A stretch of 64,000 nucleotides of DNA from Dioscorea cayenensis subsp. rotundata (lineage: Eukaryota > Streptophyta > Magnoliopsida > Dioscoreales > Dioscoreaceae): assembly GCF_009730915.1 (NCBI RefSeq), contig NC_052489.1:27025916-27089915 (forward strand), in the 5' to 3' direction. The position numbers and the translations under genes were made by a program. The stretch's first letter is position 1, and each line of letters starts with the position of its first letter. Positions 1 through 30,838 of this stretch are shown in pieces. Below the pieces are notes generated by a model. That model was not told the origin of the DNA and made no database searches. It worked only from the letters and a program-made list of their open reading frames with translations.

Positions 1-317
1 AATGCATGTATATTGTCCAAATCCTAACTTGTATAATAAAATCTAGATTTTAGTAACTATCATTAAAATCATCAAGTCCATCATCATCCAACATCATCAA
101 TTTCTTTTTCAAATTTATCATTCTCTTTATCTAAATAGTGGATTGCCCGAAGAGGAAAGATGAAGTCTTGATTCTACTTGGTTGGTTGTGTGTTGGTCAC
201 CCTAATTTTAAACGGCTCTGATTGTATGTGGGCCTCTTTTATTTTTAATCATCAAAGATGTGTGGATAAGATTAAAAGTTAAACTAAACATTTAAAAAAT
301 AACCAAATAAATTTGTT

Positions 318-472
318 GATGTTACGAAAGCGTGCCTAGGACCACGCTTTGAGCCTTGCGTCTAGGCTCAAAGGCGCGTGCCTTTGTAATAGTGCCCGCT
401 TGACACCTATAAAGGCGCAAGCTGTTGAGCCTTGCGCCCGAGGAGCCCGAGGCGCGCCTCTTTGACAACTAT
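318..472. repeat. GC-rich interspersed repeat
   Basis: An abrupt GC-rich island in AT-rich intron sequence. It is built from reiterated blocks such as gagccttgcg, ctaggctcaaaggcgcg and aggcgcgcctctttgacaac, several of which are partly self-complementary. Repeats of this look, ending in a ttgacaactatg-like edge, are common in plant genomes. I did not find a clear target duplication or assign it to a class. Confidence 0.5.
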
Positions 473-665
473 GACTGTGAGAAAGTTTTACACCACTAAT
501 TTTAATATTTTCTTTGATTGGTTTGTTTGTTAATAATTTACTCCTTGAAATGCTGTTTTTCGTGTTCGTGTACACGTTATTATGGATTTCATATAATTAC
601 ACAATTTTTAGAAGAAACATTTTGTGTTTTTTCTGTTGTACTTTCTTTTGTCCAGTACCTTCTGT

Positions 666-686
666 TGTGTGTGTGTGTGTGTGTGT
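666..686. repeat. (TG)n microsatellite
   Basis: About ten uninterrupted TG units in an ABCC intron, 80 bases upstream of the first visible exon. Confidence 0.9.
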
Positions 687-768
687 TTGCTGTACCTTAT
701 TCTGTGGTAAAATTTTAGCATGTGCATAAACAATTGCCCGTGTTCTCTTATTTCTCTCTCCTTTTCAG

Positions 769-21051
<20,283 letters not shown>

Positions 21052-21828
21052 AGGGACCATTCTCGGACTAGATCCCCCTACAAATAGCAATTTTCACAAG
21101 ATCTAATGGAGACTCCCATGGCAGCATCCATGTTGCCACCTCTTTTGCCTGTATGTTTGAGTAAACTCAGAGATTAGTGTAACATGGCATGTCACCTATC
21201 CAGTGATTATTGTAGTGTCAAATTAGCAATTAGTTCATGTTTCTCAATTGTGTTGAGTAACTGCCTCTATAGAACTCCAATAGAAAGCCTGAACCTTATT
21301 TTCCAAGTGAATGTATGTCATCAATGCCATGCTAATGCTGGTATCAATACCATACTGTAATGCTGTGTGATTAACTCATTCCTTCTTGTGCTTGTACTGG
21401 AGGTTGAATGGATGAATTTTGCAACATGAATGATTGCCAGGTTAATGCCTTTTGTTTTATCTGATTTGAAAGGTTTCTGATCCTGATTGCTTGAAACAAA
21501 GCCTGGGTTGTTTCAACCAATATATTGTCATATTCTACCTTACTGTGGGTTTCTCTCAATCCCACGCATCTTTTCAGTAAAAGGATCAATTATTCTGCAC
21601 TTATCCAATTAAGATTTTCCATTAAATATGAACAAATGCCAAAGTTCACGAGGCTGAGTATAATGATATTATATCTCAGAAAAACAATGAAATCACACAG
21701 AAACAAAGAAAGGAACAACAGGGAGGGCTCTGCGAGAACAATCTTTGTAGCATCCCAACAGCAGCAAGAAATATATTTAACCTATTTAGATATGATCTCA
21801 TCAACTCGGCCGTTTCTAGGTGCTGCTC
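21052..21828. other. Convergent 3' regions of ABCC and DUF632 genes
   Basis: The two genes end tail-to-tail, so this stretch holds both 3' UTRs and terminators. No further gene is recognised. Reading frames at 21371-21589 and 21525-21950 have no domain, and the second runs antisense into the DUF632 exon. Confidence 0.6.
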
Positions 21829-24800
21829 CTAAGGAAGTAATGGTGACACTCCTTCGGCATGACCACTATTGGCTTCACATTGTCTCTGGATTCCCTCAAA
21901 CGCCTGCACGCATACACTGGAGAAACCCATCAATGACTGGAATACATTAGGAAGGCTCGCATGCAGGCTGTTCAACGTCATGGCCCGGCTGAGACGAACT
22001 GAGTTAAAATATTTTGCCTTCTCATCCTCAACCCGCTTCTTTAGACCATCCAGTTTCGCTTGTTTTGATGACAATAGATGCTGTTTTGATTCCATGGTTT
22101 GATCCTGGTTGGTAACCATACTCTCATTGTACCTGTCCAACTGAGCAAGTGCATCCAATTCTTTCTCCAACCTATTCTCAAGGCGGTCCGATCTCTTCTG
22201 CAATGTTCGCTCTTCGATTTGCTGCAGCACAATGGAGTGGACAACTGATACAAAACTCTTAATTGCGTCAGCAGTAACCTGCACATAATCATAGTGGAAG
22301 AGAGTTTGAGAACAAATTCCAGTAGCATCTACTTTTTCTTATTGAGAGATAATAAACCAGAAAAACCAACAAATAAATAAACACTAAAGCAATGTTCTTG
22401 CAATTTCCAGAAAAAATAAATTGTACATGCTAGTCTAATCCAAAGAGAAAAGAACAGGTCCAGGCTACCTAGATCCAATTAGTACATTCTTATGGGATGC
22501 GAGCATTCAAACACCACCCTCAAATGAGCATGAGAATAGAACAATTCATCAACTCAGCATAAGGCAAACATGAACACAGAAAGGGATAATGTCGACCCTA
22601 GCCAGCAGGTCATATGCAAGTCTAGATTTATTTATTTATTTCATCTTCGCTCATCATGCTAACACTTTTGATTATGAAAAGTAGAATTCAAAGACAAATC
22701 TTTATCTAGATAACAAAAGAAAGGACCTTGTCAGGTAATCTGTCAAGCGCAAGCTGCCACTCCTCACCCAGGAGGCGGATCCCGATTGCAGAACCAGTTT
22801 GATCATTGCTGTCGGGAAGGCAGTCGGTGAGCCTGATCCATTGGTTAAGGGCATGCATGTATTCCCGTTGAGATCTCAGTAGGTTGCAGAAGGAACTGTA
22901 CCAGGACCGGACCTCATTTTCGAGCTGAACAGTAGCCTGCCGATGCATTTCTGTTGTTGGTTCAGTGCCTGGTTGATTGTCAATAAGATTCACTTGTTGT
23001 GAAATGTGGTTCTGGACTTGATGGCATTCATACATTGATCTCCACATCTGTGTGAGTCTTGGAGAAAAAAAAAATAAAAAAATAAACAATCAATATTGTG
23101 AGTCTTGGAGAAAATAAAAAATAAAAAAATAAACAATCAATATTGATAGGAGGAGATAAAGCACACAATTACTGACCATTTTACAGAACTAAGGAAAACA
23201 AAGTAACAAAAAACATGAGCACTAATAATAGAGATAAATGGTCACAAGTAAATGCTTGATTTAATGATGATCAAAACATAAGAATTTACCCAGTAGAGAA
23301 CTCAAGCAATTGAGGGTGTAACTCTTCATCCCTGAGCTTTGATATTGACAAGCATGTCCCATTAATTGACTCTTGTAAGGAAAGGATCCTTGATTGTAGG
23401 TACTCAATGTTTGCTCGAGCCTTCTCTACCTTAGTCCAATCATGATCTCCAGCTTCTAGCTTCTGCAGCTGGAGGATTTTCTTCTTGCACTCGTATTTAG
23501 CAATCTCTTCTTCCTGCAGGATTTAAGATTGTAATAATAAATATGGATGATAGTTCCAAGAAACAATCACCATGACAACAAGAGCATTAATATTCATGAA
23601 AAGGTCAGTCCAGTCAACAGTCAGAAAGCACTATTCTAATCAGGATTTCTTCTATTGTGGATGTATTTTGCATCCACAATGAAAAACATCTCAAGCTGTA
23701 TTGCACCCTTGCTTTGAAGTCGTAGAAATATGCTTGTAAAAAATCAAGATAGAAGAGTCTCCAATTGGCCAACAATGCAATAAATGTCAGAAAAGGATCA
23801 AATAGGACTCAATTACCACAGTAATAACACACTTGATTGTAGGTGCCCTTGCTAGTAGAAATCAAGATAGAAGAGTCTATGGTAGGCCAACACTGCAATA
23901 AATGTAAGAAAAGGATTAAATAAGACTCAATTAGGGCAATACCTCAGTGAAAAAGGCAGCCTTATACAAGCTCTTGATTAAATGTGATAATGTCTAGCTC
24001 ACAAAAAATGTTAAATGTGCACAACCTTACACTTAGATTCTAAAAGGTTATTCCTGTAATTGAAACTAATGATTTCTAGTTCACCAAAAATGCATTCATA
24101 ATGGTGCATTGAAAACATTAAGGCTTACTTCCCAGACTGGTTTAAGAAAGAATACTACAAGTTGCTCCTCAAGAATGTGAAGATGTATATCTTGCAAAAG
24201 AACAAAACCACAATGTTTGAAGTAATGTCTTTGAGAATCTTTGGAGAAACATATTCTGCCTGAGGATGGTGGTTATAACCATTCCACAGAGAAAATATCT
24301 TACATACCACAACTAAACATGAATGGGTTCAAAGAACTAACTCCAATAATATAGGACAAATGAGCTTCAGTTCGTTGTTCATAATGAAAGTAATGCAATG
24401 ACACCTATTTCAATGAAGGAGAGGTTGGCAGATTTTTTGTTCTGACAAATAAGCAAACCAAAATGTTTGTGTGTCTACCAAAGAATGGTTATTGATGGTC
24501 TAGTAAATCTATATGCATGGAAGCAGAGATGTTATTGCTTTTGGTTGCTTTTGTGAAACATAAATTACCTTAACTTCCTTATAAAGCCTTTGTTCTTCCT
24601 CATATATCTTATCAAGAGTTGAACAATGGTTCCCAGGTCTGCAAGTATCACCAGTATCTCCAAAATGACCATCTCTATTAGACAGAAGAGATTTGGAAGA
24701 CCAGCTCCAACTCAAACCATGGAAGACCTTGGCAGACTTGGATCTCTTCCCTGCGCCACACAAAACTCATAATTTGAATAGCTTGCCAAAACGTACAAAC

Positions 24801-26253
24801 AGAAAAGTATCTTAAGCTGTTACAGCATAAAACTTCAGATGGTTTCCATGAAACATAGGTGAAAACACGCCATTAGGAAAAGGGCAAAAAGAAACAATAT
24901 TGACCAATAAATATGGCAGCATACTAATACTCTCTTAAATACTTCAAGTGATAACAAACAAGCAACTTTATCTTTGAAATTTGCTTTATATTTAATTTGG
25001 AACTAATGAGGAAAGATGCATCAAGATAATCATAATACCATGCTAACAACTTCCTGAACCATTGCAAACTGCACTGGCATTTCACCCATATCGAATCCTA
25101 TTGTCAGGTCAGTAACTATAATTAAGAGTTATTACCAATGTCTCCATTTGAATCATTAATTTAATGGCATCAAAACTTATCCAATGTGCACAGCCAATTC
25201 TAACCCTAGAACAAGAAACTTAATTCCAGTAACCAAATTTCCACAAGAATCAAAATCCAATGAAAGATTTAAGACATAACATATGAAGGTCGTACACAAA
25301 GATTCAGAAAAATAGTTTGTGATAAAGCAGGCAGTGTCAATCAATCACTAGACAACATCAAAGATGAAAGAGAAAATGCCAATGCCGTTGCACCTTAGCT
25401 TACCTTTCTGCTCTTCAAGATTCCAATCAAGACTATGTCCTCGGTTTGACTCCAAAAGAACAGCCAAATCCTTACCAGCAGCAGCTGCTTTCAAGAAATA
25501 ATCATCCAGCTCCTTCACTATCCCAGCCATCGTCTTCTTGCTCCTCCAGACAACCACAGCCATGTCAGTATCCCTTGTAAACCCGCTCACCACTGATGAT
25601 GTATCATCGGTCAAGTCTCTCAAGGGCGACTTATCCTTCATCGTATTCACAACCACATTACTCACTGCATCCAACTCCTCCTCATCCTCCACAAACTCTG
25701 TGTTAGTCTCGGCCCAGTTCTCCTCCTCACCTGCCTGCAAGACTGTTCCTTCATCCTTCTTCTTCAGCACCGGAGACGAAGAAGTTGATGAACATGGAGG
25801 CCCAAACGGGTCCAAAAAATCCCAATCAGAACCAGGAGGAGGCATTGGAGGCAAGCAGACATCAATATCTACATCATCGTCATCATCATCATCATCATCA
25901 TCATCATCAATAGAACCCTCAACCATGTTTCCCTTCTCCAATGTGGCTCCTCCCTTCCGGCTAAACAGAGGAGGCAGCGGCGGTGACGGAGGCAATGGAG
26001 GTGGAGGCGGAGGAAGGGGAGGCGGCGGCGATGGTGGCAATGTGAGACGAACAGGTGAGTTCACGGGGATAATGGATTCGGCTTCGGTGAATTGGCGGAG
26101 AGTGGCGCCGGTGTTCCGCAAGGAGTGAAGGTACGCTATGTGAGCAGAGGCGAGCTCAGAACGGCAGCTCAGCAGCTGCTTCATTAGCCTTCTTCTCTCC
26201 TTGCATCGCCGCACCGTCTCCTCGTTCTCCACCCTCGAATGGACGCACCCCAT
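21829..26253 (-). CDS. DUF630/DUF632 protein (NRG2-like family)
   Basis: Five exons in transcript order: 26253-25404, 24750-24569, 23513-23290, 23057-22727, 22278-21829. They total 2037 nt (678 residues and stop) with matching phases. The N-terminus MGCVHSR, followed by a basic helix, is the DUF630 start with Gly2 for N-myristoylation and Cys3 for palmitoylation, so the ATG at 26253 is chosen; the codons just upstream contain no ATG. A proline-rich run lies at about residues 75-97 and a poly-Asp tract at about 125-137, encoded by a CAT/ATG microsatellite. Exons 2-5 encode the helical DUF632 region, including SWSWSSKSLL, YEEEQRLYKEVK, LTQMWRSMYECHQ and a C-terminal coiled coil. Relatives include Arabidopsis NRG2, a nitrate-response regulator, and rice rolled-leaf proteins; this member's role is unknown. 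The acceptor of exon 4 is tandemly duplicated (see findings). Confidence 0.92.
23051..23143. repeat. 46-bp tandem duplication over a splice acceptor
   Basis: Two near-identical units (23051-23096 and 23097-23143), each beginning tgtgagtcttggag and ending caatcaatatt, differ mainly in A-run length. On the - strand each supplies a T-rich tract and a ccaag acceptor for the DUF632 gene's fourth exon. Confidence 0.85.
25871..25910. repeat. Coding (CAT)n repeat giving poly-Asp
   Basis: A trinucleotide tract in the first DUF630/632 exon, read as GAT/GAC on the - strand and encoding a run of a dozen Asp. Its length is likely to vary between individuals. Confidence 0.9.
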
Positions 26254-26487
26254 CTCCTCCACCAGTGATCTCTTTCCTTCTAAACTCCAAAGCTCGCCCT
26301 GGGTGCCATCAAAGATTGGAACTTTGATTTAAAAAAAAAAAAAATCTTTCTTCTCAGAGAACGGGATGGAATTGGTCCCAAACGCTAAAAGTTTGGAGAT
26401 TAGATTCTAAATCTAGAGCTTAAATTCCAAAAAAAACCAGAAATTTGGGAAGAGATTAAGAAGAACAACTGAGTGATCAGTGAGAGA

Positions 26488-26495
26488 AAACCCTA
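26488..26495. promoter_or_regulatory. telo-box AAACCCTA
   Basis: The motif lies 235 bases upstream of the DUF630/632 start codon, in its probable 5' UTR or proximal promoter. Telo-boxes are common near plant transcription starts; function here is not shown. Confidence 0.35.
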
Positions 26496-27716
26496 GATTG
26501 GGTTTTGCTCTCCTAATCAAAATCAGCTCAAACTGTCCCGGAAAACAATTAGATCAAGAGAGAGACAAAGAAAAAAATGAGAAAAATTGAACAACAAGCA
26601 CCAAAATTTCAAGTTTGGATGATCAAAATTGAGCTAAAAAACAAGAACGGTGGAGAAAAAATGGAAGAAAAATGAAAAGGAGGCCTTTTTCATATGGATT
26701 TTTAGGCTGCAAAGGCTGCAATGCTGTTCGGAAAGGATAGACCAAAAGAAAAAGATGTGTTTTTTATTATACATATATATAAATCTCTAATTTTTTTTTC
26801 CATAAATTCTTCTAGAGCTGAGGGCAGTCAGAGACAATGGCATGAGCGAAAAGACAAGTGAAGAACGCATTGTTCCCCCATACTCCATTATTATTATTTA
26901 TTATTATTAAATCAAACTAACTTATACTTTTAAATTAAAATAATTCACACACTTTCATAAAAACAATGAATTTTATATGATAATAATTTAAAAAAATACA
27001 TAAAGAAAAGAGTGGTGGGCCTTTCTCTATCCATGGTGAACAGTGAACACTTCTTCCTCATTGTACTTTATATAAGAAGGTAAGAAGCTTCATTCATAAC
27101 AACAACATACAGTGATAAACTACTATTCATGTGAATTTTGTGTTTTTTTTTTCTGAATATTACTGTCGGTTCAACAGTTCATACATTGGCTTTTATTTAT
27201 TTTATTTATTTGTTTATTTTGTGTTTATGATGTTACTATGATTGTGTTAAATGGATTGTTCGGTTGGAAGAAGTCATTGGAGTGTTATACGTCTAAAATA
27301 CTTGGGGAAAATTATTCAAATTTTAAGGTTGAATTGTTTAATTCTCTTAGATGGCAGTAAATGGTTATTGCTTTCTATTTGGATGTATCTAAATTCCTCC
27401 TTGTTATTATTTTAAATAAAAAGTTTTTTTTTTTAATATATAGTCTATGTTGAAGATTTCTTTCATTTTGTTCCCTATGTTATGTTATGAGTATATTTCT
27501 ACCAATTTGTTTGGTTTATTGATGGGTGGCAAATGGAACCTTTTGATGTCACTTTGAGAAACAAACTTCCATAATGCTTATGAGAAACGCTTAGATTTGA
27601 ACAGAATTGTATTTTAATATTTTAAAAATAGGTAAATCATAATCTCACTTGGCAAAAAATAAAAAAAATTTACGAGTGAAGAAAACTGAAGAATAGCCAG
27701 ATGTTTACTCACTTAC

Positions 27717-27829
27717 CTTGTGTTCAAAGAATCTCGAGTTTAAGCTGCTCAACTCACAAGGCATCAAATGCTTTGTAAGAGATTTATGCACTGACTCTCT
27801 TCCAGAGTTGTAGATCAGAAAAAATTTAT
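27717..27829 (-). pseudogene. Orphan exon-like segment, unidentified
   Basis: On the - strand an open stretch of 37 codons runs from a possible acceptor (cttcaaag) to a perfect plant donor, CACAAG followed by gtaagtgag. It contains the words IYNSGRESVHKSL and PCELSSLNSRFF. Two stops lie just upstream in frame, and the intron side has a stop within four codons, as expected for an exon edge. Base composition is richer in GC than its surroundings. I recognise no family and see no partner exon, so it may be a gene relic or chance. Confidence 0.25.
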
Positions 27830-28329
27830 CTTTGAAGTTGATAAATCATCATAGCCAATGTATTTTTATGCATGTTTGTTCCTCGACTAACAACACTCTC
27901 GCTTTTATAACAAATATATACATATAAATGAAAGAATACAAGAAAAAAATATCCCAAAATACAACTCTAACATTAAAAATCCAAAATCAATAACTTCATG
28001 GATGGTGCAAACGGGAAGAAAATTTAATAACTCGAAAACATATATATAATTTTATCAAAACAAAATAGGTATTAAAATCATATTTCCATCAAAAACAAAG
28101 AAATTTTAATAACTTGGGTTTTTTTATCTTACATCTGACAGCAATATTAGAGAGAAGAAAAAAGTTGGAACAACATGTTATTCTTAAATAAATTTTAATA
28201 TATATTTAACAACCTTCGCAATGTACTCCACATGAACACCTTATTTCACCTTAACCTTAACATGCATTGAGAGAGAAATGCTTAGGAAGCAATGTTTTTC
28301 TACTTTGTTTGTGTTTGATAGATTTTGAG

Positions 28330-28830
28330 TCTGAAATCGGGGGGGAATGCTTGGTCTCTTGTATGGAAGTTATTCACTATTATTGCTAAAATATTTATAT
28401 GATTCTCGCATGGTTTTCTGCAGCTAGGGATCCATAGTTCATCACATTCTTTCTGATTCTTCCCAGAAACTCAACCGTGCTCTTGTTTTTCCTTGGTACT
28501 TGTTCTACGGAGCACATCAACACCGTGGATTCGCCATCTCGGGTGTAGTTCACCTCCCTAATCTTTTAACAACAGTTGAAGACCTTTGCTTCTTTTTGGG
28601 GGACTTCGTCTTCTCCGTTGTTTGCTTGTTCTTTGTATTTTGTTACCTCTTTCTTTTCTTAGTTTGGTTGTATTGTTAGAAGCCTATTACTGTTGATAAT
28701 AGCCTTCTTATCTAGTTGTTATTGTTTCTTTTTCTGCATTTGTTGTTTGTATTTTCTGTTCTTTGTTCATTTTCTTTTCTCAATAAAGTTTGTGGTTTAT
28801 CCACTTTAATAAATATATATATATATTTCA
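28330..28830 (+). mobile_element. Possible LINE 3' tail
   Basis: A moderately GC-rich block (28420-28560) is followed by a T-rich, UTR-like stretch ending ctcaataaagtttgtggttt and tccactttaataaa, then an AT-repeat tail. This resembles 3' ends of plant non-LTR retrotransposons that are truncated at the 5' side. No reverse-transcriptase reading frame remains and no target duplication was found. It could instead be the 3' end of an unlisted transcript. Confidence 0.3.
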
Positions 28831-29235
28831 CCGCTCGGTTATTATGGTGGTGGTGACAATTTCAATATATTTGTTTATCATTTGCTTAATATTCATATTT
28901 TGTGAAGATACACACAAAATTTAATAATCCTAAGTGATACACACAATATATATATACTGCAGTCTGATTATAAACTCTCAATTGTTCTTTTCAATTCAAA
29001 AATTTCAACATATAGCAAGCACTAAATTTGTTCACTGATTAGGACCATAAGGTAGTCAGAAAGATCAATCATGGAGTTAGGCACATCTAACAGTCTAAAC
29101 AATAAATTGACTTTGTGTAGATTTGAAGAAAAAAAAATCATAAGGTAAGATTGGTTGCTAATAGCCTCTGTAGATAACCATGGAACAAGTCTGCAAGTGT
29201 TTTCAAGGACAAATGATATTTTTTTATTTAACTAA

Positions 29236-29264
29236 TCTTCTTCTTCTTCTTCTTCTTCTTCTTT
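29236..29264. repeat. (TTC)n microsatellite
   Basis: About nine TTC units in the intergenic region, just upstream of an exon-like segment, where the tract could act as a polypyrimidine run. Confidence 0.9.
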
Positions 29265-29297
29265 TGCATTTAAAGAAAGCTATGTTTTTTTCAACAG

Positions 29298-29402
29298 CTT
29301 GAACAAGGACAACAAGAATGGAAGAGAAGTCGTCCCGCTGAATGCGTGATAGACTTTGACTCCAACTACAAAGCACCAAATGGAGAAGCAGAGCACTTAT
29401 AA
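29298..29402 (+). pseudogene. Orphan terminal-exon-like segment, unidentified
   Basis: After a good acceptor (ttttttcaacag) there is an open frame of 34 codons ending in TAA. It contains the words EWKRSRPAECVIDFD and NYKAPNGEAEHL, protein-like and unlike the AT-rich surroundings. No upstream exon or family was recognised. It could be the last exon of a decayed gene, a captured fragment, or chance. Confidence 0.3.
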
Positions 29403-29961
29403 ATATAATTGAGCGGATAAAACTATGAACTTATTAAAAAAAAAAATCCTTACTCTGTTTATTTTATTTTATTTCCTTTTTTTTTTTGTCTTTTAATTTG
29501 CATTCATTCAATGAATCTATCAATCTAGTATGCATACTTATCTGCATGTCTCACATGTATATCAATATTTTAAACGTTCAAGCAATATAAAAAAATGTAT
29601 CATAGAACCAATGATGTTGACATCCTGAAATAGTCTAGTGTTTTCATTTAGTTATAGGTTACTGTTCATAGCTCTCTCCACTTGCACAATTTTAATACTT
29701 CATGAATGTTGTTTTCTATATGTTAGTTTTCTGAAGATTGTAGTCCTTCCAACCAAAATTCAAAAGGTGTAGAATTTGTTCTTTATCAAGTTTATTAATT
29801 TTTCTCTTGAAGGTTTTCTTATTAGATCCAAAACCATTATTAGAGAAACAATGTCTAGCTTGTAGCTTCTCTCTTTTTCACAATTGTTCTAATGAATTCC
29901 ATTGGAAATCATGAAACATTGACAAACTTTGCCTCAAACTCACTCCTTTCAAAGTTCTATA

Positions 29962-29986
29962 TAATATATATATATATATATATATC
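29962..29986. repeat. (TA)n microsatellite
   Basis: Intergenic TA tract about 850 bases upstream of the NPH3 start codon. Confidence 0.85.
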
Positions 29987-30838
29987 TTTGGTTATTAAAT
30001 TCTTAGGCCTGCATTGGAGTCTTCACACTCTTTGTCCTTTTCTTGACAGACTGGGTTTGCATTTGCTGCGTGCTTCATGGTCCCCACCTACCATCTCTGT
30101 AATTTGTGGAGGGCAGTTGGAGTGGAGTGTGTGGGATAAAGGAAAAGACAGAATAGAAACTGGCCTTACAGCCTGCTTTTGTGGGTTCTATTAGTGCTGG
30201 ATGTGGGATTGGTCTCACTGGGTCATTGATTTTTTGTGCTTAGTGGCCTTGTTGCCATGATTATGGATTTGTTGGTTTTGAGGTCTTGGGGCATGTGTAG
30301 TTGGTGGTTGTAGTGGTACTACATTTTGTATGTATTTGTTGGGGGGAGGTGAGTTTCAAACTTGTGTAGAATTTTTTATGTTTGCTTGTGTTGATTTCAA
30401 GTTGTGATCTTTCTTCAGGTTTTGGTGTGGTTTTTTTTTTTGCTTGTGTTGTGGTTGATCTGGGTAAGACTTTGGTGAAGATGTCTATAAATGTGCGATT
30501 TTGTATGGCTTTTCGAGTTCATATTGGCTGATTTTTGAGTGGGCTTTTGTCTCCTGAGGGTGCTCTTGTGCTGAAATTTCACCTGTTCTCTTTGTTTCTT
30601 TCTTTCTTTTCAATTAGAGGATCTTAGGGCTCAAATGTGATGATTTAGGTCATAGATTGGAAGCTTCAGGTTTTATCTTCTTCACAGTCTGGAGTTCTCT
30701 CTTTGAATTAAGATTTGGGCTTTTGCTTTTAAAGTTGTGATCTTTGTTGTCCAAAGTTTGCTGTTGATCTTGGATTTCTGGATCTGTTCAACTTCCAGTT
30801 GATTCTTTCTCCAAGTTCAAGTACAAGGCTTGATCAAG

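Larger units (their letters stand above)
1..768. other. Intron of the ABCC gene
   Basis: No exon is recognised here. The next exon begins at 769 after a cttttcag acceptor. The stretch holds a GC-rich interspersed repeat near 320-472 and a TG microsatellite at 666-686. The short reading frames around 336-796 look like chance frames across these repeats. Confidence 0.6.
26254..30838. other. Intergenic region between DUF632 and NPH3 genes
   Basis: A divergent-promoter interval of 4.6 kb. The left 450 bases are 5' UTR/promoter of the DUF632 gene and the right 800 or so are promoter/5' UTR of the NPH3 gene, including a T/G-rich stretch at 30200-30800. Between them are AT-rich sequence, a possible LINE tail, microsatellites and two exon-like orphans, listed separately. 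A TATA-like tttatataagaag lies at 27068-27080, but no gene is recognised after it. Confidence 0.6.

Noticed and set aside
21525..21950. 141-codon + strand frame
   Set aside because: It overlaps the last DUF632 exon in antisense and has no recognisable domain.
25538..26128. 196-codon + strand frame rich in Ser and Gly
   Set aside because: It is antisense to the first DUF630/632 exon; its poly-Ser and poly-Gly runs mirror the poly-Asp and poly-Pro coding repeats.
26254..26262. Start of the DUF630/632 protein three codons earlier (EEMGCVHS)
   Set aside because: The upstream codon is GTG, not ATG, and the conserved MGC start with Gly2 requires the ATG at 26251-26253.
27068..27080. TATA-like box as promoter of a hidden gene
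   Set aside because: No reading frame or exon structure follows; such A/T words are frequent in this AT-rich interval.
29892..30194. 100-codon frame upstream of the NPH3 gene
   Set aside because: It runs through a TA microsatellite and leader-like sequence and has no domain; likely promoter or 5' UTR.
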